Shown: in pieces, positions 17,785-25,254 of the stretch | Position numbering within the stretch: the first letter of the stretch is position 1 | How the letters are laid out: each line of letters starts with the position of its first letter | Source: Alphaproteobacteria bacterium | GTDB taxonomy: Bacteria > Pseudomonadota > Alphaproteobacteria > ATCC43930 > CGMCC-115725 | Direction: 5' to 3' | NCBI GenBank assembly: GCA_021325525.1 | Contig: JAJPHB010000145.1 | Location: forward strand, 1-35,963 | DNA length: 35,963 nt | The notes under the pieces: model-generated | The model's database searches: none | Told to the model about the DNA's origin: nothing | What the model saw: the letters and a program-made list of their open reading frames with translations, nothing else | Translations under genes and position numbers: made by a program

Positions 17785-19253
17785 TGCGCTGCTTCCTCGC
17801 GATGCGGGTCGTCGTCGAGCGGCCAGATCGGCCGCCTGACGCGGCGATAGGGGACGCGACGCATGTCGCGGGGAATGGGGCCGTCGCTGTCGACATAGAG
17901 CACCTCCGATGCCAGCGGCGCGAAACCGGCATAGAAGTGGTTGGTCGATTTGACGACGACGATGCGCTGCGCCGAGAGGTCGACCCCGAGATTGGTGAAG
18001 AGATCGGGGCCGAGCGCCTGAGTCCGGTTCGAGATCAGCACGGCGCGGATGCCGCCGAAGCGAATTGCGGCGCAGTCGCCGAGCTCGACGCGCGCCCCGG
18101 CGAAGGTCTGGTGGGCGCGGCGGACCAGCTTCTCGATGACCACCTCCGCGTCGATCGGCTGGCCCGAGGCGGGCGCCGTCTTGCCGCCGAAGCGCAGCTG
18201 GAGCCTCGCCCCTTCGCCCGCGCCGAAGCAGAAGCGGACCGCCACCGGATCCCAGATCGGACCGATGACGGCGCCCTCGACCCGACGCTCGATGAGGCGG
18301 CGGAGGATCACCGTCGAATCGCCGGGCGCGCCGCCGCCGGGATTGTCCGAAGGGTCGGCGAGCACCACCGGCTGCGGCTTGTTGTTGGCGAGCGCTCGCG
18401 TGATCGCGCCGTCGGGTCCGTCGTAATCGGGCGTCGTCTTGCCGCGCATCGCCCACAGCTCGGCCCCAAGCTCGCGTGCGAGGCGGTCCCCCGCCGCCTT
18501 GCGGTCGTCGGTGACGACGACGACTTTGGCGCCGATCTCGGGGACGTCGGCATAGGGAAAGCAATGCGCGACCGAGATCGACAGGATGCCGTCCCGCCCT
18601 TCGAGGCGCATGATCTTGTCGACGAAGCTGCGCATCGGCTGCCGGCTGGTCGGGAAGCTCGCGATCATGCGGCAGTCATGCGCCGACATGACGGGCCGGA
18701 TCTCGCCGCGCACGGCTCTGAGGCAGAGCTCGACCAGCTCTTCGCCGCGTTCGAGGAAATCGGTGTGCGGAAATTCCTTGAAGCAGATGAGGATGTCGGC
18801 GGCGGCGAGCTTCGCTCGCGTCATATGGCAATGCGGGTCGAGCTCGGCGCCGATCACCACCTTGGGTCCGACAATCGCGCGGATGCGGGCGAGGAAGTCG
18901 CCCTCGCAATCATCGTAGCCATGCGCCACCATCGCCCCGTGGAGGCCGAGAATGACGGCGTCGAGCGGCAGCGCGGCGCGGAGCTGACCCAGGATTTCAT
19001 CGCGCAGCGTCTCATAGGCCTCGCGCGCCACCATCCCGGCCGGCTCGGCGAAGGTGCAGGTCCCCTCGATGAGGGCGAAGCCCTCGGCCGCGGCGCGGCG
19101 GCGCAGGACGGCGAGCGGCGCCGTGAAAAGCCGCGCCCCCTGGGGATGCGTTCCCGGCGGGAAGTAGAAATTCTCCTTGAAGCTCGCGAGGTCGGTCGGG
19201 ATCGGCGAGAAGGTGTTGATCTCGGTAGCGAGCGCCGCGGTGAAGACGCGCAT
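17781..19253 (-). CDS. M81 family metallopeptidase (MlrC-like)
   Basis: A 490-residue protein with both domains of the MlrC family: an N-terminal DUF1485 half with LHGAMVAHGYDD and GAELDPHCHM (Asp and His zinc-ligand candidates), and a C-terminal half with DPSDNPGGGAPGDST and a late KSTNHFYAGF motif. MlrC opens linearised microcystin, but most homologues sit in uptake and catabolic operons for peptides or amino-acid derivatives and do not degrade microcystin. ATG 19253 is preceded by GGAG at 6 bases. The stop overlaps the SelA-like start, so both are made together and probably act on one pathway. Confidence 0.9.
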   Translation of the reverse strand: MRVFTAALATEINTFSPIPTDLASFKENFYFPPGTHPQGARLFTAPLAVLRRRAAAEGFALIEGTCTFAEPAGMVAREAYETLRDEILGQLRAALPLDAVILGLHGAMVAHGYDDCEGDFLARIRAIVGPKVVIGAELDPHCHMTRAKLAAADILICFKEFPHTDFLERGEELVELCLRAVRGEIRPVMSAHDCRMIASFPTSRQPMRSFVDKIMRLEGRDGILSISVAHCFPYADVPEIGAKVVVVTDDRKAAGDRLARELGAELWAMRGKTTPDYDGPDGAITRALANNKPQPVVLADPSDNPGGGAPGDSTVILRRLIERRVEGAVIGPIWDPVAVRFCFGAGEGARLQLRFGGKTAPASGQPIDAEVVIEKLVRRAHQTFAGARVELGDCAAIRFGGIRAVLISNRTQALGPDLFTNLGVDLSAQRIVVVKSTNHFYAGFAPLASEVLYVDSDGPIPRDMRRVPYRRVRRPIWPLDDDPHREEAAQ

Positions 19254-19401
19254 CCTTCACTCCACTTTATCGATCGCGGCACTACATCACGCCGGACCTC
19301 CTCCCGTCCATGCGCAAGGCGGCACCCCCACCCCTGCCCCCCCTTTAAAGGCCGGGGACATGCTTGACAGGTGTTCGGGGGCATACTGGACGGTTGGGCC
19401 C
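19254..19401. promoter_or_regulatory. Intergenic region upstream of the M81 gene, unexplained conserved-looking core
   Basis: A 148-bp gap between the M81 start and the end of the streptogramin-lyase-like gene, both on the minus strand. It includes a C-rich run leading into CCTTTAAAGG (a palindrome near 19342–19351) and then GGGGACATGCTTGACAGG, with a plus-strand TTGACA at 19364–19369 but no good −10 for a known gene. I see no open reading frame of note in it. It must carry the promoter of the M81–SelA-like pair, since the lyase-like gene ends 148 bp upstream. Confidence 0.3.
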
Positions 19402-20352
19402 CTACTCCGTCCCCACGACGACGAGGCGATCGAGGGCGGATTCGGCGCCCCAGACTTCGCCCTTGCGGCCGTTGAGCTGCCGCACGCCGGCATCGGGATG
19501 CGGCAGCGGAAATGCGGTGAAGCGTTCATCGGCCGGATCGAAGCGCAGGATGGCGTTGGCGCCCCAATCGCTGACCCAGATCTTGTCCCGGTCATCGACA
19601 TAGACGGCATAGGCCTGCGGCTGCGCGCCGGGGAGACGCCAGGTCTTCCAGCCTCTCTCCGCCGGATCGTAGCGGGCGAGAGTGCCGTCGTTCCATTCGC
19701 TGACCCAGATCGCGCCGCGGGAATCGGCCCAGGCGCGGCGCGGGCCGGCGCGCGGAGTGGGCGGCGCAATCACCTGTGCTGCGCCCGTCGCCGGGTCGAT
19801 GCGGCCGAGATAGTTGCCGGCAAGCGAAGCGTAGAAGATGCCGGCCGCCGTCGCCGTGATGCCGTAGGGCCCCGCACCGCGTGGCGCCTTCCAGATCCGG
19901 AGCGCGCCGCTGCGCAGATCGAGCCGCCCGTAGACGCCGCTCTGCCCGGTGAACCACAGCGTGCCGGACCGGTCGAAGACGGCGGTGTTGAGGTCGACGG
20001 GATCGCCCGGATCGGGCAAGGGGAAGCGCTTCACGGCGCGCGTCGTCCCGTCGACGCGGAGAATGGCGTTGAGTCCGCCGTCCGTCACCCAGGCGGCGCC
20101 GTCTGGGCCGAGAATGACGCCGTGCGGCGCCGACTCCTCGCCGAGCGCCAGGAGGTCGACCTTGCCGGTCGCCGGATCGAGACGCCCCAGCGCTCCCTGC
20201 CGCTGCGCCGTGAACCAGATGGCGCCATCGGCTGCCGGTGCCACGTCATGCGGCCCCGTGCCCGCCGGCAAGGCATATTCGCGCATTTCGGAAGCGCCGC
20301 GCGCCGTCTGCGCGGCGAGAAGGAGCAGAAGGGAGATGAGAAGCCGCTTCAT
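19402..20352 (-). CDS. Virginiamycin B lyase (Vgb)-like beta-propeller protein
   Basis: A 316-residue exported protein. The ATG at 20352 follows AAGGGGC and opens a clear signal peptide: MKRLLISLLLLLAAQTARG-A. The mature part consists of repeated blades of about 40 residues, each with the pattern GPHDVAPAADGAIWFT, HGVILGPDGAAWVTD, and so on to IWVSDWGANAILRFDP, as in streptogramin B lyase / Vgb and related seven-bladed propellers. The clinical Vgb enzyme linearises streptogramin B; chromosomal secreted homologues rarely have proven activity, and the catalytic His/Glu set could not be confirmed here. It more likely binds or acts on some other periplasmic ligand. It lies upstream of the M81–SelA-like pair in the same direction. 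Confidence 0.82.
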   Translation of the reverse strand: MKRLLISLLLLLAAQTARGASEMREYALPAGTGPHDVAPAADGAIWFTAQRQGALGRLDPATGKVDLLALGEESAPHGVILGPDGAAWVTDGGLNAILRVDGTTRAVKRFPLPDPGDPVDLNTAVFDRSGTLWFTGQSGVYGRLDLRSGALRIWKAPRGAGPYGITATAAGIFYASLAGNYLGRIDPATGAAQVIAPPTPRAGPRRAWADSRGAIWVSEWNDGTLARYDPAERGWKTWRLPGAQPQAYAVYVDDRDKIWVSDWGANAILRFDPADERFTAFPLPHPDAGVRQLNGRKGEVWGAESALDRLVVVGTE

Positions 20353-20532
20353 GGCGCCGCCCCTTGCCCGATGAAAGCCTCCCGGAAGGACAGATAAGCG
20401 TCGCGCCGCGAACGGCAATGCCGCGATGCGTTCACCACCAAGGACACGAGGTCTTGGTGTCCTTGGTGTTTTGGGCGCTTGAATGAATGGTAAGCTCGCT
20501 CCCGAGACAACAGAAGGAAAGGAAAAAGGAAA
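20353..20532. promoter_or_regulatory. Divergent gap, propeller gene / class V aminotransferase
   Basis: 180 bp holding the inverted repeat described separately. A plus-strand −10-like TAAGCT lies at 20491–20496, 36 bp before the aminotransferase ATG, and AGAAGGAAAGGAAAAAGG provides a purine-rich ribosome-binding zone. No coding frame is credible here. Confidence 0.35.
20436..20468. repeat. Perfect inverted repeat, 12-bp arms
   Basis: CACCAAGGACAC (20436–20447) and GTGTCCTTGGTG (20457–20468) are exact reverse complements around a 9-base loop. TTTT follows on the plus strand, so a hairpin would be terminator-like for plus-strand transcripts, yet no plus-strand gene ends here. Its lower GC content stands out. 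Sequences like CCACCAAGGACAC occur as dispersed intergenic repeats in many bacteria. Confidence 0.85.
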
Positions 20533-21681
20533 ATGCTGCCGTCGCAACGCGCCCTGTTCGACATTCCGCGCGAGGTCGCCTACCTCAACGCCGCCTCCTG
20601 GAGCCCGCTGCCGCTTGCCGTGCAGGAGGCGGGGCGCGCCGGCGTCGCGCGGAAGGGGCGGCCCTGGGCGCTCGATCCCGGCCTTGCGGCGCAGCAGCAC
20701 GAGCGCGCGCGGCGCGCCGCGGCGCGTCTCATCAACGCCGATCCCGAAGATGTCGCCATCATCTCCTCGGTGGCTTACGGCGTCGCCACCGCCGGCAAGC
20801 TGTTGCGCGTGCCGCCGGGCTCGCGCGTGCTGCTCCTCGCCGATGACCATTCCTCTCCCGTTCTGGAATGGTGGACGCGCGCTCCCAGCGAAGGCTTCAC
20901 GGTCGAGACGGTCGGGCGGCCCGAGGACGGCGACTGGACGGAGGCGCTGCTCGCGGCGATCGAGCGGCGGGGTGCCCCACCGGTCGCGCTCGCCTCGATC
21001 TCCTCCATCCATTGGTCGGATGGCGGGGCTATCGATCTTGACCGCCTCGCTCCGGCCTTGCGCAACGCCGGCGCCGCGCTCCTGGTCGATGCGACGCATG
21101 CGGTCGGCGTCATGCCGGTCGATGTGAAGCGGCTCGACCCCGATTTTCTCGTCTTTCCCACCTATAAATGGGTGCTCGGCCCCTATGGCCGAGCCTTCCT
21201 CTACGTCGCCAAGCGTCGCCAGGACGGCATCCCGCTGGAACAGACCAGCTATGGCCGGCGATCGATCGCAGCCGAGCGCGCACCCTATCTCGCCGACACC
21301 GCCTTCGTCGCCGGCGCGCGGCGATTCGATATGGGCGAGCGCGACCATTTCATCTCGCTCGACATGGCGGCGACCGGCATGGAGATGGTCGCGCAATGGG
21401 GACCGGCGGCGATTCTCGAGCGGCTCCGGATGCTGACGCGCCGCCTTGCCGAGGGGCTGCGCAATTCCGGCGCGCGCTTCGCCGAGGAGCGCGTGCGAGC
21501 GCCGCACATCCTCGGCCTCATTCCGGCGGACCGGGCGCCGGCGGAAGTGGCGCAGCGCCTCGCCGCCGAGAACGTGTATGTGGCGCCCCGCCTCGACCGC
21601 ATCCGCGTCAGCCCGCATGTCTACAATGACGAGGCGGATATCGATCGTTTCATCGCGGCCTTCCGGAAAGTGGTGCCGTAG
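20533..21681 (+). CDS. Class V aminotransferase-fold PLP enzyme
   Basis: A 382-residue fold-type I PLP enzyme of the cysteine desulfurase / isopenicillin-N epimerase / kynureninase branch. It opens REVAYLNAASWSPLP, has the cofactor Asp in LLVDATHAVGVMP (Asp186) and the Schiff-base Lys212 in FPTYKWVLGPYG. The catalytic Cys loop of NifS/IscS desulfurases is not seen, so desulfurase activity is unlikely; an epimerase, lyase or aminotransferase role is possible. ATG 20533 follows a purine-rich stretch. It converges on the CmcJ-like gene. No dedicated partner gene is evident. Confidence 0.85.
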   Translation: MLPSQRALFDIPREVAYLNAASWSPLPLAVQEAGRAGVARKGRPWALDPGLAAQQHERARRAAARLINADPEDVAIISSVAYGVATAGKLLRVPPGSRVLLLADDHSSPVLEWWTRAPSEGFTVETVGRPEDGDWTEALLAAIERRGAPPVALASISSIHWSDGGAIDLDRLAPALRNAGAALLVDATHAVGVMPVDVKRLDPDFLVFPTYKWVLGPYGRAFLYVAKRRQDGIPLEQTSYGRRSIAAERAPYLADTAFVAGARRFDMGERDHFISLDMAATGMEMVAQWGPAAILERLRMLTRRLAEGLRNSGARFAEERVRAPHILGLIPADRAPAEVAQRLAAENVYVAPRLDRIRVSPHVYNDEADIDRFIAAFRKVVP

Positions 21682-21706
21682 CCGCGGGCTCCCGCAAAGG
21701 CGCGCC

Positions 21707-22534
21707 TCAGAAGAATGCGAACATGCGGAGCTCGATGCTCTCGCGCGGCGGCGCGCCCGCAGGCGTCGTCGGGTCCTCGAAGGCGGTGTGGATGGCGAGG
21801 CGCGCGCGGCCGTCCTGCGCCGCATCGAAACCCTTGATGAGGAGCGCCTCGTCGCGTCGCATGCGCGGAAAGTAGTACCAGCGATGACGTGGGTTGTAGC
21901 GGACGGCGTAGATCTCGCCGATGCGATCGGGGTAGCGCCGTTCCGACGGCACGAGATCCCTCGCATCGACGCTGCTGGCGTCGCACACCGCGAGCGGCCA
22001 GGATAGGACCGGCTCCGCGATCGGGCGCCAGACATTGATTTCGAGATAGCGCCGCTGCAGCCGCGCCTCGGCTTCCGCGGCGGGCAGGAGATCGCGGACG
22101 CGCTGCGGCGCCGAGCGATCGGTATAGTCGTTGTGGACGCTGGCCGCGGCTTCCCGCAGCTTCTGGCCGCGGGCACCCCGCGCGGTGTTGCGCAGGGTGT
22201 GATCGAAGATGACGATCTCGCCCGCCCCCGTCGCCGCGCGCACCAGAGCTTCGACCTCCGGATAGTAGACGCTCTTCACTTCGGCCTCGTCGTAAAAATC
22301 GACGACGCGCGTCGCCTGGCGGCGGAGCGCGAAGCCTTCCCGGTCGAGGGAAAAGCGGCCGATGAACGGCCGGCCATCCGCGATCGCGACGCGGCGCGCT
22401 TCGCTTTCGCCGCTGCGCTCGGGAATGCCCGGCGGCGGCGTGTAGGCATAGACGAAGGGCTTGTCGACGCCGGGCGCCAGATAGTTGAGGGGTGCCTCAA
22501 CCCAATCGAGGGCGAGCACGGGTTCCGCCTGCAT
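21707..22534 (-). CDS. CmcJ/NvfI family putative Fe(II) oxygenase
   Basis: A 275-residue protein matching the CmcJ-like family: VHNDYTDRSAPQRVRDLLP, then EINVWRPI with a following PLAVCDASSVD, WYYFPRM-x2-DEALLIK, and AIHTAFEDP with APPRES at the C-terminus. An HxD pair (His134, Asp136), a distant His249 and Arg264 could form the 2-His-1-carboxylate iron site and 2-oxoglutarate contact. CmcJ takes part in cephamycin 7-alpha-methoxylation and fungal NvfI is an Fe(II)/2-oxoglutarate oxygenase; bacterial members elsewhere are mostly uncharacterised. ATG 22534 follows GGAGA. It is downstream of the DUF1127 gene (41 bp gap) in a two-gene unit. Confidence 0.82.
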   Translation of the reverse strand: MQAEPVLALDWVEAPLNYLAPGVDKPFVYAYTPPPGIPERSGESEARRVAIADGRPFIGRFSLDREGFALRRQATRVVDFYDEAEVKSVYYPEVEALVRAATGAGEIVIFDHTLRNTARGARGQKLREAAASVHNDYTDRSAPQRVRDLLPAAEAEARLQRRYLEINVWRPIAEPVLSWPLAVCDASSVDARDLVPSERRYPDRIGEIYAVRYNPRHRWYYFPRMRRDEALLIKGFDAAQDGRARLAIHTAFEDPTTPAGAPPRESIELRMFAFF

Positions 22535-22575
22535 CAGAATTCTCCTTTCCGAAACGCTCGTGTCCGGTTCGCGGG

Positions 22576-22812
22576 TCACGCCCGCCAGAACGGCTTCCCG
22601 ATCTCGCCATAGACATCGCTGCGCGAGAGGCCGAGATCGTGCAGGTCGCGCTCGCCGAGCCGGGCCAGCTCCTGCCGCTCGCGGATGCGCCGGCGCCACA
22701 GCGAGAACAGCTCGACCAGGCCGAGGAAGGCCGAGCGGCGCTCGATCCGGGGCTGCTCCGTCACCGGAGAAAGATGATAATCTGTCATTTCGTGACGCAT
22801 CAGACCGTCCAT
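22576..22812 (-). CDS. DUF1127 domain protein
   Basis: A 78-residue protein ending with the DUF1127 core: RERQELARLGERDLHDLGLSRSDV then GKPFWRA. The domain is an Arg-rich helical pair, about 45 residues, frequent in alpha- and gammaproteobacteria. Small DUF1127 proteins influence RNA turnover and phosphate or carbon uptake in Agrobacterium and Rhodobacter, so an RNA-linked regulatory function is possible. ATG 22812 has GGAGA 7 bases upstream; the frame is open to 22875. It leads the unit with the CmcJ-like gene and diverges from lysR. Confidence 0.85.
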   Translation of the reverse strand: MDGLMRHEMTDYHLSPVTEQPRIERRSAFLGLVELFSLWRRRIRERQELARLGERDLHDLGLSRSDVYGEIGKPFWRA

Positions 22813-22926
22813 GACCAATCTCCATAATGCACGTTTAACTGCAGCAAATATGCGGCGGCTGGTCAATTTCCACAAACGACACTTTGTCAGCTTTCAGATG
22901 ATATAAAGTCATGGTATAAAGACCGC
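22813..22926. promoter_or_regulatory. Divergent operator/promoter region, DUF1127–CmcJ unit and lysR
   Basis: A 114-bp AT-rich gap. TATAAAG occurs twice in direct orientation at 22902–22908 and 22915–22921, 13 bp apart, just before the lysR ATG. ACTTTGTC (from 22881) faces ATATAAAGT, giving a loose dyad. This is a plausible binding zone for the LysR protein, which usually controls itself and the divergent gene. If the second TATAAAG is a −10 box, the lysR transcript would be almost leaderless. Confidence 0.5.
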
Positions 22927-23844
22927 ATGACGACGCCATTGCCATCGCTCAACGGGCTGCGCGCCTTCGAGGCGGCGGCACGGCATTTGAGCTTCACGCG
23001 GGCTGCTGCCGAGCTGAATGTCACGCAGACGGCAATCAGCCATCAGATCCGCCGCCTGGAGGAGCAGCTCGGCATCCGCCTCTTCCTGCGCCGCAACCGC
23101 GCCCTGGCGCTGACGCGCGAGGCGGAGAGCTATCTGCCGGCGATCCGCGCCGCCTTCGAGGATCTGCGCCTTGCCACCGACCGCCTGCGCCGCGCCGAAC
23201 GCGACAATCTGCTGACGGTGACGACCATGGCCTCGCTCGCGGCGAAATGGCTGGTCTCGCGCGTCGCCAGTTTCCAGGACGCGCATCCCGGCATCGAGGT
23301 GCGCATCACGACCTCACCGCACCTCGTCGATTTCCGCCGCGAGGAGATCGATATGGGCGTCCGCTATGGGCGCGGTGATTGGCCGGGGCTGCGCGCCGAC
23401 TGGCTCATGGCGGAGGATATTTTCCCGGTCTGCAGCCCGGCCCTGCTGCACGGCGAGAAACCTCTGCGGCGGCCGGAGGATCTCGCCTACCACACCCTCC
23501 TCCACACCTCGGTCTCGCGCGATGATTGGCGGCTCTGGCTGACGGCGGCAGGATTGCCGACGGAACTCGCCGCGCGGCGGGGCCTCAGCTTCGATCAGAG
23601 CTTCATGGCGATCCAGGCGGCGGTCGACGGACTCGGGGTCGCGCTCGGCCGAACGCGGTTCGTCGAGGCCGATATCGCCGCCGGCCGCCTCGTCATCCCC
23701 TTCGACCTCGCCCTGCCGGCCGAGGCCGGCTTCTACATCGTGGCGCCGGAGGAGACTGCCGACACGCCCAAGATCGCGCTCTTTCGCGACTGGCTCATCG
23801 CCTCGGTGACGCCCGGTGCACCGGCTCCGCCGCCTCCGGGATGA
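22927..23844 (+). CDS. LysR-type transcriptional regulator (GcvA-like)
   Basis: A 305-residue regulator. The N-terminal winged helix-turn-helix is clear (SFTRAAAELNVTQTAISHQIRRLE, about residues 22–45, interrupted here for reading: SFTRAAAELN then VTQTAISHQI). The linker helix and the effector domain with VRYGRGDWPGL, typical of the GcvA/AmpR branch, follow. It probably acts as a dimer or tetramer binding the divergent gap upstream and controls the DUF1127–CmcJ unit. The inducer is unknown. No gcv or beta-lactamase gene is near, so the closest named regulators serve only as a family label. Confidence 0.92.
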   Translation: MTTPLPSLNGLRAFEAAARHLSFTRAAAELNVTQTAISHQIRRLEEQLGIRLFLRRNRALALTREAESYLPAIRAAFEDLRLATDRLRRAERDNLLTVTTMASLAAKWLVSRVASFQDAHPGIEVRITTSPHLVDFRREEIDMGVRYGRGDWPGLRADWLMAEDIFPVCSPALLHGEKPLRRPEDLAYHTLLHTSVSRDDWRLWLTAAGLPTELAARRGLSFDQSFMAIQAAVDGLGVALGRTRFVEADIAAGRLVIPFDLALPAEAGFYIVAPEETADTPKIALFRDWLIASVTPGAPAPPPPG

Positions 23845-23856
23845 CGAGCCGCACTT

Positions 23857-24261
23857 TTACCGCTGCGCGTTGCGGATGAGGTAGGCGGCGAAATCCGCCG
23901 GCTTCAGCTTGATGGCGACGCGCTCCGGGCCGCCTTCGAGGGCGCGCCCCACGATGATGTGGCTCTCGACATGCGCCGGCAGCACCTTGAAGAGGCCACG
24001 CGTCCCCTTGATGCGGGGATAGAGGGCGGGGTCGATCATCTTCTCCTTGCGGCCGAGGCGCTCCAGCGCCTCCGCCTCGGTCAGCCCCTCGACGGCCTCC
24101 TGCTTGACGAGCGTCCAATCGCTCTCGCCCGCCCAGCCCGCGGCGACGAGCGGCTTCACCGGCTCCTCGGTCACGCCGACTTTGTAGACATGCTTGGAGA
24201 GGCCGACATCGGAGGCCCATTTGCCGAGCGCTGCGCTGCGCGCGACATAGATCATCGCCAT
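23857..24261 (-). CDS. Small protein, possibly GIY-YIG/T5orf172-like
   Basis: A 134-residue protein I do not firmly recognise. Its start, MIYVARSAALGKW then KHVYKVGVTEEP, faintly resembles the GIY-YIG layout (I-Y-V … Y-K-V-G), as in T5orf172-type proteins, but the catalytic Arg and Glu are not evident. The C-terminal half is rich in Lys and Arg with VESHIIVGRALEGGPERVAIKLKP split around it. The ATG at 24261 follows GTGAGGCGG; ATG 24255 is an alternative. It starts 7 bases after the HMG-CoA-lyase stop, so it is likely the last gene of that operon. Confidence 0.7.
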   Translation of the reverse strand: MAMIYVARSAALGKWASDVGLSKHVYKVGVTEEPVKPLVAAGWAGESDWTLVKQEAVEGLTEAEALERLGRKEKMIDPALYPRIKGTRGLFKVLPAHVESHIIVGRALEGGPERVAIKLKPADFAAYLIRNAQR

Positions 24262-24268
24262 TGCCGCC

Positions 24269-25225
24269 TCACGCGCTGAGACGCTGCGGCGCGGCGGCAG
24301 CCGGCCGGAAACCCTTCGGCAACCCTGCCTTGGCGATGGCTCCGTAGAGCGGCACCTGCGGCAGGGAGCGGGTGATGATGGCGCGCACGGCGAGCAGCTT
24401 CTCGATATCGACGCCGGTGCGGAGCCCCATCGATTCCAGCATGAAGACGAGGTCGTCCATCACGATGTTGCCGGTCGCGCCCGGCGCATAGGGACAGCCG
24501 CCGAGGCCCGCGAGCGAAGCGTCGAACCGCCGAATCCCGACATCGAGCGCCGCCAGCACATTGGCGAGGCCCTGGCCGCGGGTGTCGTGGAAATGCGCCG
24601 CGACCGGAACTCGCCCCACCGCGGTCATCACCGCCTTGGCGACGCGCCTCACGCTCGCCGGATCGGCATAGCCCACGGTATCGGCGATCGCGATCTCGTC
24701 GGCGCCGGCCTCGGCGACGGCAACGGCGCACCGCACGACCTCCTCCGGCGCGATTTGCCCCTCGATGGTGCAGCCGAGCGCCGTCGAGAGGCCGACCCCG
24801 AGCTTCGGCCGGCGATCTGCCGGCAGGCCACGGATCATCGCGGCGATGCGCGCGAAATCCTCGAGCGAGTCGGCGCGGCTGCGGCGCACATTGGCGCGGT
24901 TGTGGGATTCGCTGACCGAGACGACATAGTTGAGCTTGTGGACGCCGAGGGCAAGGCCGCGCTCGGCACCCTTCATATTGGGGATGAGCGCCGCGACGGT
25001 GAGGCCGGGAATGCCGAGAGCGTGGCGCACCACCTCCTCGGCATCGGTGAATTGCTGGATGAGCTTCGGCGGAATGAAGGAGCAGACCTCGATCTCGGGC
25101 ATGCCCGCCGCTGCCTCGGCGCTGCACCACGCCTTCTTCTCGTCGGTCGGCATGAAGTCGCGAATGCTCTGCAAGCCGTCCCGCATCCCGACTTCCCGAA
25201 GCTCGACATCGATTCCGGATCTCAT
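24269..25225 (-). CDS. Hydroxymethylglutaryl-CoA lyase family protein
   Basis: A 318-residue TIM-barrel lyase. The Arg-Asp of VGMRDGLQ (15–19), His211 and His213 of HFHDTRGQG, and the catalytic-loop Cys244 with PYAPGATGN (245–253) are all present, as in enzymes that split 3-hydroxy-3-methylglutaryl-CoA into acetoacetate and acetyl-CoA. Related substrates cannot be excluded. I chose ATG 25225 with AAAGGA upstream; ATG 25258, whose codon overlaps the stop of the hydratase gene (ATGA), would add 11 residues and is also plausible. With the hydratase it suggests leucine or branched-acid breakdown, but no methylcrotonyl-CoA carboxylase is in view. Confidence 0.9.
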   Translation of the reverse strand: MRSGIDVELREVGMRDGLQSIRDFMPTDEKKAWCSAEAAAGMPEIEVCSFIPPKLIQQFTDAEEVVRHALGIPGLTVAALIPNMKGAERGLALGVHKLNYVVSVSESHNRANVRRSRADSLEDFARIAAMIRGLPADRRPKLGVGLSTALGCTIEGQIAPEEVVRCAVAVAEAGADEIAIADTVGYADPASVRRVAKAVMTAVGRVPVAAHFHDTRGQGLANVLAALDVGIRRFDASLAGLGGCPYAPGATGNIVMDDLVFMLESMGLRTGVDIEKLLAVRAIITRSLPQVPLYGAIAKAGLPKGFRPAAAAPQRLSA

Positions 25226-25254
25226 GGACTGTCCTTTCGAACTCTCCTCGCGGC

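Noticed and set aside
17781-19253. Microcystin-degradation enzyme MlrC
   Set aside because: No mlrA, mlrB or mlrD genes; the M81 family is much broader than microcystin breakdown.
20436-20468. CRISPR repeat or intrinsic terminator
   Set aside because: Only one unit, with no spacer array, and no plus-strand gene ends upstream that would need a terminator here.
20533-21681. Cysteine desulfurase (IscS/SufS)
   Set aside because: Fold and Lys motif fit, but the catalytic Cys loop is not seen and no iron-sulfur assembly genes are adjacent.
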